Shown: positions 9,160-18,260 of the stretch, piece after piece | How the letters are laid out: every line of letters begins with the position of its first letter | Position numbering within the stretch: position 1 is the first letter of the stretch | Source of the DNA: Pseudomonas reactans | Lineage (GTDB): Bacteria; Pseudomonadota; Gammaproteobacteria; Pseudomonadales; Pseudomonadaceae | Reading direction: 5' to 3' | DNA: 64,000 nucleotides | Assembly: GCF_013385825.1 (NCBI RefSeq) | Contig: NZ_JACAPG010000003.1 | Coordinates: forward strand, 141,481 to 205,480 | Program-made: the position numbers and the translations under genes | Notes under the pieces: generated by a model | The model's input: the letters and a program-made list of their open reading frames with translations, nothing else | Told to the model about the DNA's origin: nothing | Databases searched by the model: none

Positions 9160-11280
9160 TCAGAACTCTAGCTCGGCGCTGAAGTAGAGCACGTGGCGAT
9201 GGTCATAACGGTTGTCGGCCCAGGTGGTGGGCTGGTTGTCGAGGCGTTCTTGCAACATGCCGGCCAGCTCCACGTTGGCTTTGCCCAGGGCAATGCGCTT
9301 GGCGACCCGCAGGTCGACCCGTTCGAAGCGATATTGGTTGAGTGCGTCATCGCCATAGTAGAACAGCGCGCTGGACCAACCCTGGCCCCACTCGCGCAAC
9401 CAGCCGGCGGAGCCACTGTTGCGCGCGGTCTGGGCTTTGTCCAGCGGGTTGCTGCTGCTGGCATCGACGTAAGCATAGGTGAGCCGCAGACGATCGGCGT
9501 TGCTCACGCGCCAGTCGAACTGCGACTCGGCGCCGGTGAACCGTGAGCTGTTGGCGTTGCTGGCAATGTACTGGTTATTGCGCAGCGGCGAGCTGATCAT
9601 GTCGGTGATCTCGTCGTAGAACAGTTTCACGTCCATGTTCAGCCCGATGTCGGCAAAGAAGCCGTTGTACCCCAGTTCCCGTGACTTCATCATCTCTTTA
9701 TCGAGGTTACCCGGGCCCCGGGTCTTTACGAAGTATTGCCCGGTGGTCTGCCCGTAGGCCGGGGAGCTGAGGTTGGTGACGCGGTAGCTCCAGTTGACGT
9801 TGTTCTCGAACATGTCCGGCGAGCGGATCGCCTCGGAGTACACCGCACGCAGGCCGTGGCGCGGGTTGATCAGGTAGTTGACCGCCACCCGTGGCGTCAG
9901 CGAGTTGCCGCTCAGGTGGGTGTCTTCATACATGGCGCCGCCTTGCAGCAGCCAATGCTCGCTGGCGCGCCATTCCAACTGGCCGAACAGGCGCCAGGTG
10001 GTGTCGTCCAGGGTGCCGTTGAAGTAGGTGTCGGAGTCGGCGCGGTCATAGCGGTAGTTCATGCCGCTGACCAGGCGCAGGCTGTCGGACAGGCTGAGGG
10101 TGTCTTGGATCTCCAGGTCGTAGCGGCTTTCGCGGGTGCTCTGGTCGATGTCGCCGCATACGCTTTGACTGGCACCGTTGCGCCACTGTTGCAGCACCTG
10201 GTTGGCCAACGCCTGCTCGGCTGCGCTGCCCGGTGGTGCGCTGCCCTGGCTGTAGGTGTCCATGTGCCGGGCCAGCAGTTCGGCGTAGTTGGGATTCATC
10301 TGCCACAACTGGGTCAGCTCGGGGCTGAACGAGACCTTGGCGTCACACGCCTTCCAGATTTGCTGGCGGTCCCACTGCTGGGCGGAGCCCTGGATATACA
10401 GACTGTGATCCGGGTTGAAGTCGAAGTTCCAGCGCAGGGAGCCGGCATAATCCTTGGCGGTGACGTCGGAATTGTTACCACCCTCGGTGATCCCGGCAAA
10501 GACCGGGCTGTAGGTATACGGTCGCTGGTTGGTGCCTTCCTTCGCATCCAGTTGCAAGTCGATGCTTTGCTGCGTGTTCAGCGTCTGGCTGATCGCCAGG
10601 CTGAAGCGGCTGAGGCGGCGACTGTCGCGGCGGTCGGCCCCGGATGCATCGCTGTCGAAGCCGTCGTCTTGCTGCCCGGACAGGGACAGGCGCAAGTCAC
10701 CGGTTTCCCAGCCTGCGCCCTGGCTGGCATAGAAATCATTGATGCCGCGTTCGCCACGCACCACTTTTACCCGCGTGCCGTGGCTGTTGGCTGGCGAGCG
10801 CGTAAGAATGTTGACCACTGCCATCAGGGCATTGGCGCCGTAGCTGACGGTATTGGGCCCACGGAACACTTCGATGCGCTCGATATCCTCCATGGCCACC
10901 GGAATGTCGCTCCAGTCCACGGTGGCCAGGCCTGCGCGGTACACCGATCGGCCGTCGATCAACACCTGCATGCGCCGCGCATCGCTGGCACTGGTGCCGT
11001 GGTAGTTCACTGCCGCCTGGTTGCCGGTCGTATAGCCGACCATCATCCCCGGCACCAGGCGCAGCAACTCACTGATGTCCCGCGCGCCACTGGCCTTGAT
11101 CAGCTCGCTGTCGATCACGGTCATGCTGCCAGGCACGGCGGCGGCTGATTGCTTGAGGCGTGTGGCCGTCAATACCTGAGGCAGCGGCTGGCTGTCGAGG
11201 AACAGGTCGTCGGCCATGGCTGGCGCGCTGCACAGCAGCATCAACCACAGAGATGAACGGGGAGGAGGGCCCAAATACAC
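9160..11280 (-). CDS. TonB-dependent outer-membrane receptor
   Basis: 706 residues. A signal peptide (LWLMLLCSAPAMA) is followed by a plug domain with VTATRLKQS, the typical LLRLVPGMMVGY, VLIDGRSVY and IERIEVFRGPNTVSYGANA. A 22-strand-barrel-like remainder ends in aromatic-terminated YFSAELEF. The RSVY and SYGANA segments resemble receptors of the vitamin B12/iron family, but the ligand is not deducible. It heads an operon with a periplasmic binding protein and the hybrid kinase. It starts about 195 bases from the divergent gpsA gene. Confidence 0.92.
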   Translation of the reverse strand: MYLGPPPRSSLWLMLLCSAPAMADDLFLDSQPLPQVLTATRLKQSAAAVPGSMTVIDSELIKASGARDISELLRLVPGMMVGYTTGNQAAVNYHGTSASDARRMQVLIDGRSVYRAGLATVDWSDIPVAMEDIERIEVFRGPNTVSYGANALMAVVNILTRSPANSHGTRVKVVRGERGINDFYASQGAGWETGDLRLSLSGQQDDGFDSDASGADRRDSRRLSRFSLAISQTLNTQQSIDLQLDAKEGTNQRPYTYSPVFAGITEGGNNSDVTAKDYAGSLRWNFDFNPDHSLYIQGSAQQWDRQQIWKACDAKVSFSPELTQLWQMNPNYAELLARHMDTYSQGSAPPGSAAEQALANQVLQQWRNGASQSVCGDIDQSTRESRYDLEIQDTLSLSDSLRLVSGMNYRYDRADSDTYFNGTLDDTTWRLFGQLEWRASEHWLLQGGAMYEDTHLSGNSLTPRVAVNYLINPRHGLRAVYSEAIRSPDMFENNVNWSYRVTNLSSPAYGQTTGQYFVKTRGPGNLDKEMMKSRELGYNGFFADIGLNMDVKLFYDEITDMISSPLRNNQYIASNANSSRFTGAESQFDWRVSNADRLRLTYAYVDASSSNPLDKAQTARNSGSAGWLREWGQGWSSALFYYGDDALNQYRFERVDLRVAKRIALGKANVELAGMLQERLDNQPTTWADNRYDHRHVLYFSAELEF

Positions 11281-11432
11281 GGCACGGCCTTGATAATTGC
11301 GGATAGCCGCCCATGTTAACTGAGGCGGGGCCTTTTGCCAGTCGCCGGACTTGCAATTGCTTCATGAAAATGTGGCATTTTCCGACAAACGCACGAATTG
11401 AGACGGGGGCTGGCCGCCAGCGGGTCGGCCCG

Positions 11433-11438
11433 TATAAT
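11433..11438 (+). promoter_or_regulatory. Candidate -10 element for gpsA
   Basis: A perfect TATAAT lies 37 bases before the gpsA start codon. No good -35 hexamer stands at 16-18 bases upstream, so the assignment rests on the -10 and its position only. Confidence 0.4.
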
Positions 11439-11475
11439 GCCGCCATCGCCACTGGTATGGATAAACGGATTGCAT

Positions 11476-12501
11476 ATGACTGAACAGCGCCCTATTGCGG
11501 TCCTGGGAGGCGGAAGTTTTGGTACCGCCGTGGCAAACCTGCTGGCCGAAAACGGCCACGCTGTGCGCCAGTGGATGCGCGACCCCGAACAGGCCGAGGC
11601 CATTCGGGTGCACCGGGAAAATCCGCGTTACCTCAAAGGCATCAAGATTCATCCGGCGGTCGAGCCTGTTACCGACTTGCTGGAAACCCTCACCGCCTGC
11701 GACCTGTGCTTTGTCGCGCTGCCCTCCAGCGCCTTGCGCTCGGTGTTGGCGCCCCATGCCGAGCGCCTGGCGGGCAAAATGCTGGTCAGCCTGACCAAGG
11801 GCATCGAGGCGCAGACCTTCAAGCTGATGAGCGAAATCCTCGAAGAGATCGCTCCCCAGGCGCGCATTGGCGTGCTGTCCGGGCCGAACCTGGCACGGGA
11901 AGTCGCCGAGCACGCGCTGACCGCCACGGTGGTCGCCAGTGAAGATGAGGAACTCTGCGAACGTGTCCAGGCCGTGTTGCATGGCCGCACTTTCCGGGTC
12001 TATGCCAGCGGCGACCGCTTTGGCGTAGAACTGGGCGGTGCGCTGAAAAACGTCTACGCGATCATCGCCGGCATGGCCGTGGCGCTGGGCATGGGCGAAA
12101 ACACCAAGAGCATGCTGATCACCCGCGCCCTGGCCGAGATGACCCGCTTTGCGGTGAACCAGGGCGCCAACCCGATGACCTTCCTGGGGCTGGCGGGCGT
12201 GGGCGACTTGATCGTCACCTGCTCCTCGCCGAAAAGCCGCAATTATCAGGTGGGGTTCGCCCTCGGCCAGGGCTTGAGCCTGGAAGACGCGGTGAGGCGC
12301 CTGGGCGAAGTCGCCGAAGGGGTCAACACTCTCAAGGTGCTCAAGGCCAAGGCCCAGGAAGTCGGCGTGTACATGCCGCTGGTCGCCGGGTTGCACGCGA
12401 TCCTGTTTGAAGGGCGCACCTTGAACCAGGTCATCGAGTTGCTGATGCGCGCCGAACCCAAGACCGATGTCGACTTTATTTCCACCAGTGGTTTCAACTG
12501 A
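11476..12501 (+). CDS. gpsA: Glycerol-3-phosphate dehydrogenase [NAD(P)+]
   Basis: 341 residues from ATG at 11476 ([13 protein letters not shown]). The Rossmann motif GGGSFGTA is at the N terminus, and the catalytic-lysine region reads [12 protein letters not shown]. It reduces dihydroxyacetone phosphate to sn-glycerol-3-phosphate, the backbone of phospholipids, in the cytoplasm. The frame is open for 26 codons further upstream, but those residues are unlike the family and cover the probable -10 at 11433. A DUF4389 gene follows after 10 bases and then sixA, in the order known from other pseudomonads. Confidence 0.97.
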   Translation: MTEQRPIAVLGGGSFGTAVANLLAENGHAVRQWMRDPEQAEAIRVHRENPRYLKGIKIHPAVEPVTDLLETLTACDLCFVALPSSALRSVLAPHAERLAGKMLVSLTKGIEAQTFKLMSEILEEIAPQARIGVLSGPNLAREVAEHALTATVVASEDEELCERVQAVLHGRTFRVYASGDRFGVELGGALKNVYAIIAGMAVALGMGENTKSMLITRALAEMTRFAVNQGANPMTFLGLAGVGDLIVTCSSPKSRNYQVGFALGQGLSLEDAVRRLGEVAEGVNTLKVLKAKAQEVGVYMPLVAGLHAILFEGRTLNQVIELLMRAEPKTDVDFISTSGFN

Positions 12502-12511
12502 GGAACGCGTC

Positions 12512-12859
12512 ATGAACGATCCGAAAGCAGCTCCCAAGTACGAATCCATTGGCCTGCGCATCCTGTGGATGCTGGTGTTTGCCCTGGTGTGGCAGGTGGC
12601 GCAGTTCCTGCTCGGCGCGCTGGTGGTGGTGCAGTTGATCTACCGCCTGGTCTACGGCGCCCCGAACCTGGGCCTGATGAACTTTGGCGACAGCCTCAGC
12701 CAGTTCCTGGCGCAGATCGGCCGCTTCGGCAGCTTCCACACCGACCAGAAGCCGTGGCCGTTCGCCGACTGGCCGACCCCGCGCGCACCCGAGGGCGAAG
12801 CCGCCCACAGCGTGCCGCCGGCGCCGCACCCGGTGCGTGATGAGGAGCCAAAGCTGTGA
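12512..12859 (+). CDS. DUF4389 membrane protein
   Basis: 115 residues from ATG at 12512 with GAGG upstream. An N-terminal hydrophobic segment (LRILWMLVFALVWQVAQFLLGALVVVQ, about 16-42) is followed by NFGDSLSQFLAQIGRFGSFHTDQKPWPF, the conserved block of the DUF4389 family, then a proline-rich acidic tail. It is inserted between gpsA and sixA and overlaps sixA by 4 bases, so the three are probably co-translated. Molecular function is unknown. Confidence 0.9.
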   Translation: MNDPKAAPKYESIGLRILWMLVFALVWQVAQFLLGALVVVQLIYRLVYGAPNLGLMNFGDSLSQFLAQIGRFGSFHTDQKPWPFADWPTPRAPEGEAAHSVPPAPHPVRDEEPKL

Positions 12860-13305
12860 AATTGTGGATTTTGCGTCACGGCGAAGCAGAAGCCCATGCC
12901 GCCTCCGACGCTCAGCGCAACCTCACCGAACACGGGCGCGCCGAAGTGTTGCGCAGTGCTGCGCACCTGATCGGCCAACCCCTCAGCGCGATCATCGCCA
13001 GCCCCTACGTGCGGGCGCAGCAGACCGCGCACCTGGTGCGTGATGCGCTGGGCTTCGAGCCGGAAATCCGCACAGTCCCGTGGTTGACCCCCGAGGGCAA
13101 CCCGATGCAGGTACTGGAAAAGCTCAACACCGATGACAATGTGCTGCTGGTCAGCCATCAGCCTTTGGTGGGCAGCCTGATCAGCTTTCTGCAGCATGGT
13201 CACCAGCGTCAGCCGCAGCCGATGCACACCGCCAGCCTGGCGGAACTGGAAGGGGATTTCCCGCTGGCGGGGCTGATGAGCCTGGTCAGCGTTAAAAATC
13301 CGTAG
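12856..13305 (+). CDS. sixA: Phosphohistidine phosphatase SixA
   Basis: 149 residues, the normal size. The histidine-phosphatase motif LRHGEAEAHA is at the N terminus, with the second catalytic His in LLVSHQPLVG. SixA removes phosphate from phosphohistidine on Hpt domains or PTS proteins. It overlaps the preceding DUF4389 gene by ATGA. The presence of an Hpt-dependent hybrid kinase nearby (6331-8232) is noted but the link is only positional. Confidence 0.94.
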   Translation: MKLWILRHGEAEAHAASDAQRNLTEHGRAEVLRSAAHLIGQPLSAIIASPYVRAQQTAHLVRDALGFEPEIRTVPWLTPEGNPMQVLEKLNTDDNVLLVSHQPLVGSLISFLQHGHQRQPQPMHTASLAELEGDFPLAGLMSLVSVKNP

Positions 13306-13337
13306 GCTTTTTCGCGGCTTTTTGTGTGCTATATAGT

Positions 13338-13359
13338 CAACCGAGCAAGTGCTTGGTTG
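13338..13359. promoter_or_regulatory. Palindromic operator candidate upstream of the acyl ligase
   Basis: Half-sites CAACCGAGCA and TGCTTGGTTG around a central AG form a 22-base palindrome with one mismatched pair. It lies 31 bases before the ATG of the acyl-CoA ligase gene. Operators of this shape are typical of TetR-family regulators of acyl-CoA metabolism; no such regulator gene is adjacent. Confidence 0.55.
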
Positions 13360-13390
13360 GCTATCATCGGACCACAAAGGAGCGCGTCCC

Positions 13391-15040
13391 ATGCCCGTCG
13401 CTTTTCGTTTGCCGTTGCAGGTCTTCTACGAACGTGAAGCGCGACATCCGCGCAAAACTTTTCTGGTGCAGCCGGTGGGTGGTGGCCAGGTGCAAAGCCT
13501 CAGCTGGGGCGACGTCGGCCACCAGGCCCGCTGCGCCGCGCAGTGGCTGCGCGCCCGCGAGTTGCCCCAAGGCTCGCACATAGCGCTGATCTCGAAAAAC
13601 TGCGCGCACTGGATCATTGCGGACTTGGCGATCTGGATGGCCGGGCATGTCTCGGTGCCGCTGTATCCCAACCTCACCGCCGACTCCGTTGCCCATGTGC
13701 TCAGCCATTCCGAGGCGGCGCTGGTGTTTATCGGCAAGCTCGACGACTGGCCCGCCATGGCGCCCGGTGTGCCTGCGAATGTGCCGACCATCAGCCTGCC
13801 ATTGTGCCCAGCGGGCGAATTCGATTTCAGTTGGGCCGACCTGCAAGCCTGTGCACCGATCCAGGATGACCCGGCGCCGGTCGCCTCGGACCTGGCGACC
13901 ATCATTTATACCTCCGGCACGACCGGCCTGCCCAAGGGCGTGATGCACAGCTTCGGCGCGCTGGGGTTCGCCGCCACCCGTGGTACGGAGTTATTTGGCT
14001 TGGGCGAGGGCGACCGATTGTTGTCTTACCTGCCGCTGTGCCATGTGGCGGAACGGATGTTTGTGGAAATGGCCTCGATCTACACCGGGCAAACGGTATT
14101 TTTCGCCGAAAGCCTGGAAACCTTTCTGACAGACCTGCGTAGGGCGCGTCCGACCGCACTGTTTGGCGTACCGCGCATCTGGACCAAATTCCAGCTGGGC
14201 GTCTATGCCAAAATCCCCGCGAAACGCCTGGACACCTTGCTGCGCCTGCCCTTCATCGGCAAACGTGTGGGCCGCAAGGTGCTTGCCGGCCTGGGGCTGG
14301 ACGCGTTGCGTATCGCGCTTTCGGGAGCGGCGCCTGTGCCTGAGGCGTTGCTGCGCTGGTATCAACGCCTGGGCCTGGACGTGCTTGAGGTGTATGGCAT
14401 GACCGAGAGTTGCGGCTACTCCCATGTCTGTCGCCCCGGCCAGCAGACCCTCGGCTGGATCGGCTTGCCGTGCCCCGGTGTGGAGGTGCGTATTGACCCG
14501 GCGGGAGAAGTGCAGGTACGCAGCGGCGCGACGATGCTCGGCTACTATAAGGACCCGCAGAAAACCGCCGAAACCATCACCGCCGATGGCTTTCTGCGCA
14601 CGGGGGACAAAGGCGAGCAGGACGCCGAGGGGCGTTTGCGCCTGACCGGGCGGCTCAAGGAAATTTTCAAGACCAGCAAAGGCAAATACGTGGCCCCGGC
14701 GCCGATTGAAAACCGCTTGGCCGAGCATGCGCGTATCGAGCAGGTGTGTGTGGTGGGCGAGGGACTGATCGCGCCGATAGCTTTGTGCGTGTTATCGGAT
14801 GGGGGTGAGGACTCGCCAGCCCTGCGTGCCAGCCTGGAGCGCTGGTTGGAGCAGGTCAACCAGTCACTGGATAAGCCTGAACGCCTGCGCCAATTGGTGG
14901 TGGTCAAAGATAGCTGGGCGGTGGAAAACGGCTTTCTGACGCCGACCTTGAAGATCAAGCGCAACGTGATCGAATCGACTTACGGTGCACATTTCCAAAC
15001 CTGGAGCGAGCGTTCCGAAACGGTTCTGTGGCAGGATTAG
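13391..15040 (+). CDS. AMP-forming acyl-CoA synthetase (long-chain type)
   Basis: 549 residues from ATG at 13391 with AAAGGAG 8-14 bases upstream. The adenylate-forming signature IIYTSGTTGLPKGV is intact, followed by YLPLCHVAERM, VYGMTESCGYS and the hinge motif LRTGDKGEQDAEGRLRLTGR. The C-terminal catalytic lysine lies in LTPTLKIKRNVI. The similarity is to long-chain fatty acyl-CoA ligases (FAA1/FadD15 type). It activates a carboxylic acid to acyl-AMP and then acyl-CoA. It is followed after 31 bases by a hotdog thioesterase, giving an activation/hydrolysis pair on CoA esters. A palindrome at 13338-13359 suggests specific repression. Substrate chain length is not determinable. Confidence 0.93.
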   Translation: MPVAFRLPLQVFYEREARHPRKTFLVQPVGGGQVQSLSWGDVGHQARCAAQWLRARELPQGSHIALISKNCAHWIIADLAIWMAGHVSVPLYPNLTADSVAHVLSHSEAALVFIGKLDDWPAMAPGVPANVPTISLPLCPAGEFDFSWADLQACAPIQDDPAPVASDLATIIYTSGTTGLPKGVMHSFGALGFAATRGTELFGLGEGDRLLSYLPLCHVAERMFVEMASIYTGQTVFFAESLETFLTDLRRARPTALFGVPRIWTKFQLGVYAKIPAKRLDTLLRLPFIGKRVGRKVLAGLGLDALRIALSGAAPVPEALLRWYQRLGLDVLEVYGMTESCGYSHVCRPGQQTLGWIGLPCPGVEVRIDPAGEVQVRSGATMLGYYKDPQKTAETITADGFLRTGDKGEQDAEGRLRLTGRLKEIFKTSKGKYVAPAPIENRLAEHARIEQVCVVGEGLIAPIALCVLSDGGEDSPALRASLERWLEQVNQSLDKPERLRQLVVVKDSWAVENGFLTPTLKIKRNVIESTYGAHFQTWSERSETVLWQD

Positions 15041-15071
15041 GGCCGTAATAAAACCAATAAGGACACTCTCT

Positions 15072-15515
15072 ATGAGCCTGTGGCGCACCCAACCGAATAT
15101 CGACCAACTCAACGCAATCCAGAAAAACACCATCGGTGAACTGCTGGACATCCGTTTTGAAAGCTTCGACGACGAATCCCTGACTGCAAGCATGGTGGTC
15201 GACCATCGCACCCATCAGCCGTACGGCTTGCTGCATGGCGGCGCCTCGGTGGTGTTGGCCGAGAGCGTTGGTTCCATGGCGGCCTACTTGTGTATCGACC
15301 CGAGCAAGTTTTATTGCGTGGGCCTGGAGGTCAACGCCAACCACCTGCGCGGTGTGCGCAGCGGGCGCGTGACGGCGGTGGCCAAGGCCGTCCATATTGG
15401 CCGCACCACCCAGGTCTGGGACATCCGCCTGACCAACGACGAGGGCAAGGCCAGTTGCGTGTCGCGCCTGACCATGGCCGTGGTGCCGCTGGGCGAGAAC
15501 CCGCCGGCGCGATAG
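15072..15515 (+). CDS. Hotdog-fold acyl-CoA thioesterase (YdiI/EntH type)
   Basis: 147 residues starting MSLWRTQPNI at 15072, with AAGGA upstream. The PaaI/4HBT motif HGGASVVLAES carries the catalytic glutamate, and YGLLHGG precedes it. This family hydrolyses acyl- or aryl-CoA thioesters in the cytoplasm. It is co-oriented with the acyl-CoA ligase immediately upstream, so it probably acts on the same pathway or provides CoA recycling. Equivalent gene order is known in P. aeruginosa (PA1617-PA1618). Confidence 0.92.
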   Translation: MSLWRTQPNIDQLNAIQKNTIGELLDIRFESFDDESLTASMVVDHRTHQPYGLLHGGASVVLAESVGSMAAYLCIDPSKFYCVGLEVNANHLRGVRSGRVTAVAKAVHIGRTTQVWDIRLTNDEGKASCVSRLTMAVVPLGENPPAR

Positions 15516-15612
15516 GCGTGGCGTGAGTGTCATCATTCCTGGCAGTTACAGTCATTGCTGTGCCGGCCGGGCATGGTGACAATCAATCTCTGTTTTTGTA
15601 GATGGATCCGGT

Positions 15613-16416
15613 ATGTCGCAGCACGTGTTTTTTGCCCACGCCAATGGCTTCCCCTCGGCCACCTACGGCAAGTTGTTCGCCGCCCTGGCCCCGGAATACG
15701 CGGTGGCTCACCTGCCACAGCACGGTCACGACCCCAGGTTCCCGGTGGACGACAACTGGCAGAACTTGGTGGACGAGTTGATCCACCACCTGGAGCTGCA
15801 ACCGGAGCCGGTGTGGGGCGTGGGCCATTCTCTTGGCGGCGTGTTGCACCTGCACGCGGCCATGCGTTGCCCGCAGTTGTATCGCGGGGTGGTGATGCTG
15901 GATTCGCCTGTGCTGACCCGCGCCGACCGCTGGGTGATCCGCGCGGCCAAGCGTTTCGGGTTTATCGACCGCCTGACCCCGGCCGGGCGCACCCTGGGCC
16001 GTCGGGAAGAGTTCAGCGACCTGGACGCCGCGCGCAGCTATTTCGCCGGCAAGACCCTGTTCCGTGGCTTTGACCCCGAATGCTTTGACGCCTACCTGCA
16101 ACACGGCCTGCTGCAAGTGGGCGATCGTCTGCGCCTGCGTTTCGATCCGGCCACCGAAATCAGCATCTACCGTGGCGTGCCCCACACCAGCCCCGGCCAA
16201 GTGCGTCAGTTGAAGGTGCCACTGGCGGTGGTGCGCGGCCGGCAGAGCAGGGTGGTGATGCGTCACCACGCCAGCGGCGTCGGGCGCCTGCCCATGGGCG
16301 AAATGCTCACCATGCCCGGCGGCCACATGTTCCCCCTTGAGCGCCCTCAGGACACCGCGACCTTGATCAAGAACCTGTTCTCCCGCTGGGAAGCCCGCGA
16401 GCGCAATTGCGCATGA
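15613..16416 (+). CDS. Alpha/beta hydrolase
   Basis: 267 residues starting MSQHVFFAHANGFPS. The nucleophile elbow GHSLGG is at about residue 74, with the oxyanion region HANGFPSATYG near the N terminus and the catalytic His in MPGGHMFPLERP. Cytoplasmic, no signal peptide. Its stop overlaps the start of a second hydrolase (ATGA), so the two are translationally coupled. Likely an esterase; substrate unknown. Confidence 0.9.
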   Translation: MSQHVFFAHANGFPSATYGKLFAALAPEYAVAHLPQHGHDPRFPVDDNWQNLVDELIHHLELQPEPVWGVGHSLGGVLHLHAAMRCPQLYRGVVMLDSPVLTRADRWVIRAAKRFGFIDRLTPAGRTLGRREEFSDLDAARSYFAGKTLFRGFDPECFDAYLQHGLLQVGDRLRLRFDPATEISIYRGVPHTSPGQVRQLKVPLAVVRGRQSRVVMRHHASGVGRLPMGEMLTMPGGHMFPLERPQDTATLIKNLFSRWEARERNCA

Positions 16417-17267
16417 GTGCACCGGTCGAAGAAGTGCGCCTGAGCCTGCCCCATATTGAACTGGCGGCCCATCTGTTCGGCCCCGAAGACGGTTTGCCGG
16501 TGATCGCCCTGCATGGCTGGCTGGACAACGCCAACAGCTTTGCGCGGCTGGCGCCAAAACTTCAGGGGTTGCGCATCGTTGCGCTGGATATGGCTGGGCA
16601 CGGGCATTCGGCGCATCGTCCTACCGGTGCCGGTTATGCCTTGTGGGATTACGTCTTTGACGTGCTGCAAGTTGCTGAACAACTGGGTTGGAAACGTTTT
16701 GCATTACTTGGCCATTCCCTCGGCGCCATCGTGTCCCTGGTGTTGGCCGGCGCGTTGCCGGAGCGTGTGACGCGCCTGGGATTGATTGACGGTGTGATCC
16801 CGCCGACCGCCAGCAGTGAGAATGCCGCCGAGCGCCTGGGCATGGCCTTGCAGGCGCAATTGAACCTGCAGGACAAGCGCAAGCCGGTCTACAACACCCT
16901 GGATCGAGCGGTCGAGGCACGTATGAAAGGCGTGGTGGCGGTCAGTCGCGAAGCCGCCGAACTGCTGGCCCAGCGCGGTTTGATGCCGGTGCCCGGTGGT
17001 TACACTTGGCGTAGCGACAGCCGTTTGACCCTGGCCTCGCCGGTTCGCCTGACTGAGGAACAGGCGATGGCTTTCGTGCGACGCGTGAGTTGTCCTACCC
17101 AGTTGGTGGTCGCTGCCGACGGCATGCTGGCGAAACATTCCGAATTGCTTTCCCAGCTACCCTTTACCGTGACGACGCTGCCAGGCGGCCATCATTTACA
17201 CCTTAATGACGAGTCCGGCGCGGTCCTTGTTGCAGACTGTTTCAATCGGTTCTTCTCCGCGCCTTGA
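16413..17267 (+). CDS. Alpha/beta hydrolase
   Basis: 284 residues from ATG at 16413 inside the preceding stop codon. HGWLDNANSF gives the oxyanion hole, GHSLGAIVS the nucleophile elbow and LPGGHHLHLND the catalytic His. It belongs to the same broad superfamily as the upstream gene but is clearly a different subfamily, closer to MhpC-type or serine hydrolase-like esterases. The pair is probably one operon with the ligase and thioesterase region. Substrate unknown. Confidence 0.9.
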   Translation: MSAPVEEVRLSLPHIELAAHLFGPEDGLPVIALHGWLDNANSFARLAPKLQGLRIVALDMAGHGHSAHRPTGAGYALWDYVFDVLQVAEQLGWKRFALLGHSLGAIVSLVLAGALPERVTRLGLIDGVIPPTASSENAAERLGMALQAQLNLQDKRKPVYNTLDRAVEARMKGVVAVSREAAELLAQRGLMPVPGGYTWRSDSRLTLASPVRLTEEQAMAFVRRVSCPTQLVVAADGMLAKHSELLSQLPFTVTTLPGGHHLHLNDESGAVLVADCFNRFFSAP

Positions 17268-17316
17268 CTTGGGGCGGTCAACTGCCGAGGCTGGGCGGAT
17301 TGAAAGGGAGTCAACC

Positions 17317-17373
17317 ATGAACAAACTCAACACCGCTGCGACCTCCGATGGCCAGGGCTCGTTGATCTTATGA
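17317..17373 (+). CDS. Possible 18-residue leader peptide of the DUF4892 gene
   Basis: An ATG at 17317, preceded by a strong AAAGGGAG site, opens an 18-codon frame (MNKLNTAATSDGQGSLIL). Its TGA overlaps the ATG of the DUF4892 gene as ATGA. The downstream gene has no strong ribosome site of its own, so translation of the short frame may deliver ribosomes to it. The alternative is that the short frame is accidental. Confidence 0.45.
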   Translation: MNKLNTAATSDGQGSLIL

Positions 17374-18188
17374 GCGTGCGTAAAGGATGTATCCGTATCC
17401 TGGGCTTGAGCCTTTTGAGCCCACTGGTGTTCGCCGCCGACGTACCGGGCAGCCAGGACCTGCCCACCGTGGCCCGTCAGGTCGACTCGCAAATCGTCGA
17501 CTACCGTCCCGCCGAAGAAAAAGAACGTATCTACCCCATGGGCGCGATCCGCAAGATCAGCGGCCAACTGCGTTATGAAGGCCAGGCCATCGCCCGCGGC
17601 CAGACCACCGCCATCACCTATGAACTGCCCGCCGAGCACAGCTCCAGCGCCGCGTTCAAGGCGACGCGTGAAGCCTTGCAGGAGAAGGGCGCGCAGCTGC
17701 TGTTCTGGTGCCAGGCCCGCGATTGCGGTGAAAGCAGCCTGTGGGCCAATGAAGTGTTCGGCAACGCCAAGCTGGTCGGCGCCGATGGCCAGCAGGAATA
17801 CCTGCTGCTACGCCTCGCGGCTCCCCAGGAAAACTCTCTGGTGGCGCTATACGGCATCACCCGTGGCAACCGCCGCGCCTATCTGCATGTAGAACAACTG
17901 GACGCCAACGCGCCGTTGGCTGACCTGCTACCCACCTCAGCGACCCTGCTGCGGGAATTGAAAAGCACCGGCGAGCTGGATTTCCCTGCATTGGGCGGCG
18001 ACCCAGACGATACCTGGCTGACCTTGATTTCCCGTGGCCTGAACCTGGATGCCACGTTGCGCGTCAGCCTGACCGGCCCAACCGCCGAAGCCTGGCGCCA
18101 GGCGTTGGTCGACAAAGGCGTGCGCGCTGCACGCATGGAAACCGGCACGGGTGACGCCAAGGGCCTGCACCTGCATCTGATACGCTAG
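17370..18188 (+). CDS. DUF4892 domain-containing exported protein
   Basis: 272 residues. A signal peptide ILGLSLLSPLVFA is followed by mature sequence ADVPGSQDLPTVARQVDS. The middle reads LQEKGAQLLFWCQARDCGESSLWANEVFGNAKL, with the paired cysteines and WANE typical of DUF4892 proteins. The C-terminal half resembles an OmpA-like or LPS-assembly-like fold but no known motif is evident. Function unknown; probably periplasmic. It is translationally coupled to a short upstream frame. Confidence 0.88.
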   Translation: MSVRKGCIRILGLSLLSPLVFAADVPGSQDLPTVARQVDSQIVDYRPAEEKERIYPMGAIRKISGQLRYEGQAIARGQTTAITYELPAEHSSSAAFKATREALQEKGAQLLFWCQARDCGESSLWANEVFGNAKLVGADGQQEYLLLRLAAPQENSLVALYGITRGNRRAYLHVEQLDANAPLADLLPTSATLLRELKSTGELDFPALGGDPDDTWLTLISRGLNLDATLRVSLTGPTAEAWRQALVDKGVRAARMETGTGDAKGLHLHLIR

Positions 18189-18260
18189 GTGTAACAGGGC
18201 GAACGGACCCGTGCCGTTCGCCTAAGCTGTCTTCCTACAGTCTTCCTTTCGAGATCCTAC

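Noticed and set aside
11362..12561. 399-codon minus-strand open frame
   Set aside because: Antisense shadow of gpsA, which has all family motifs.
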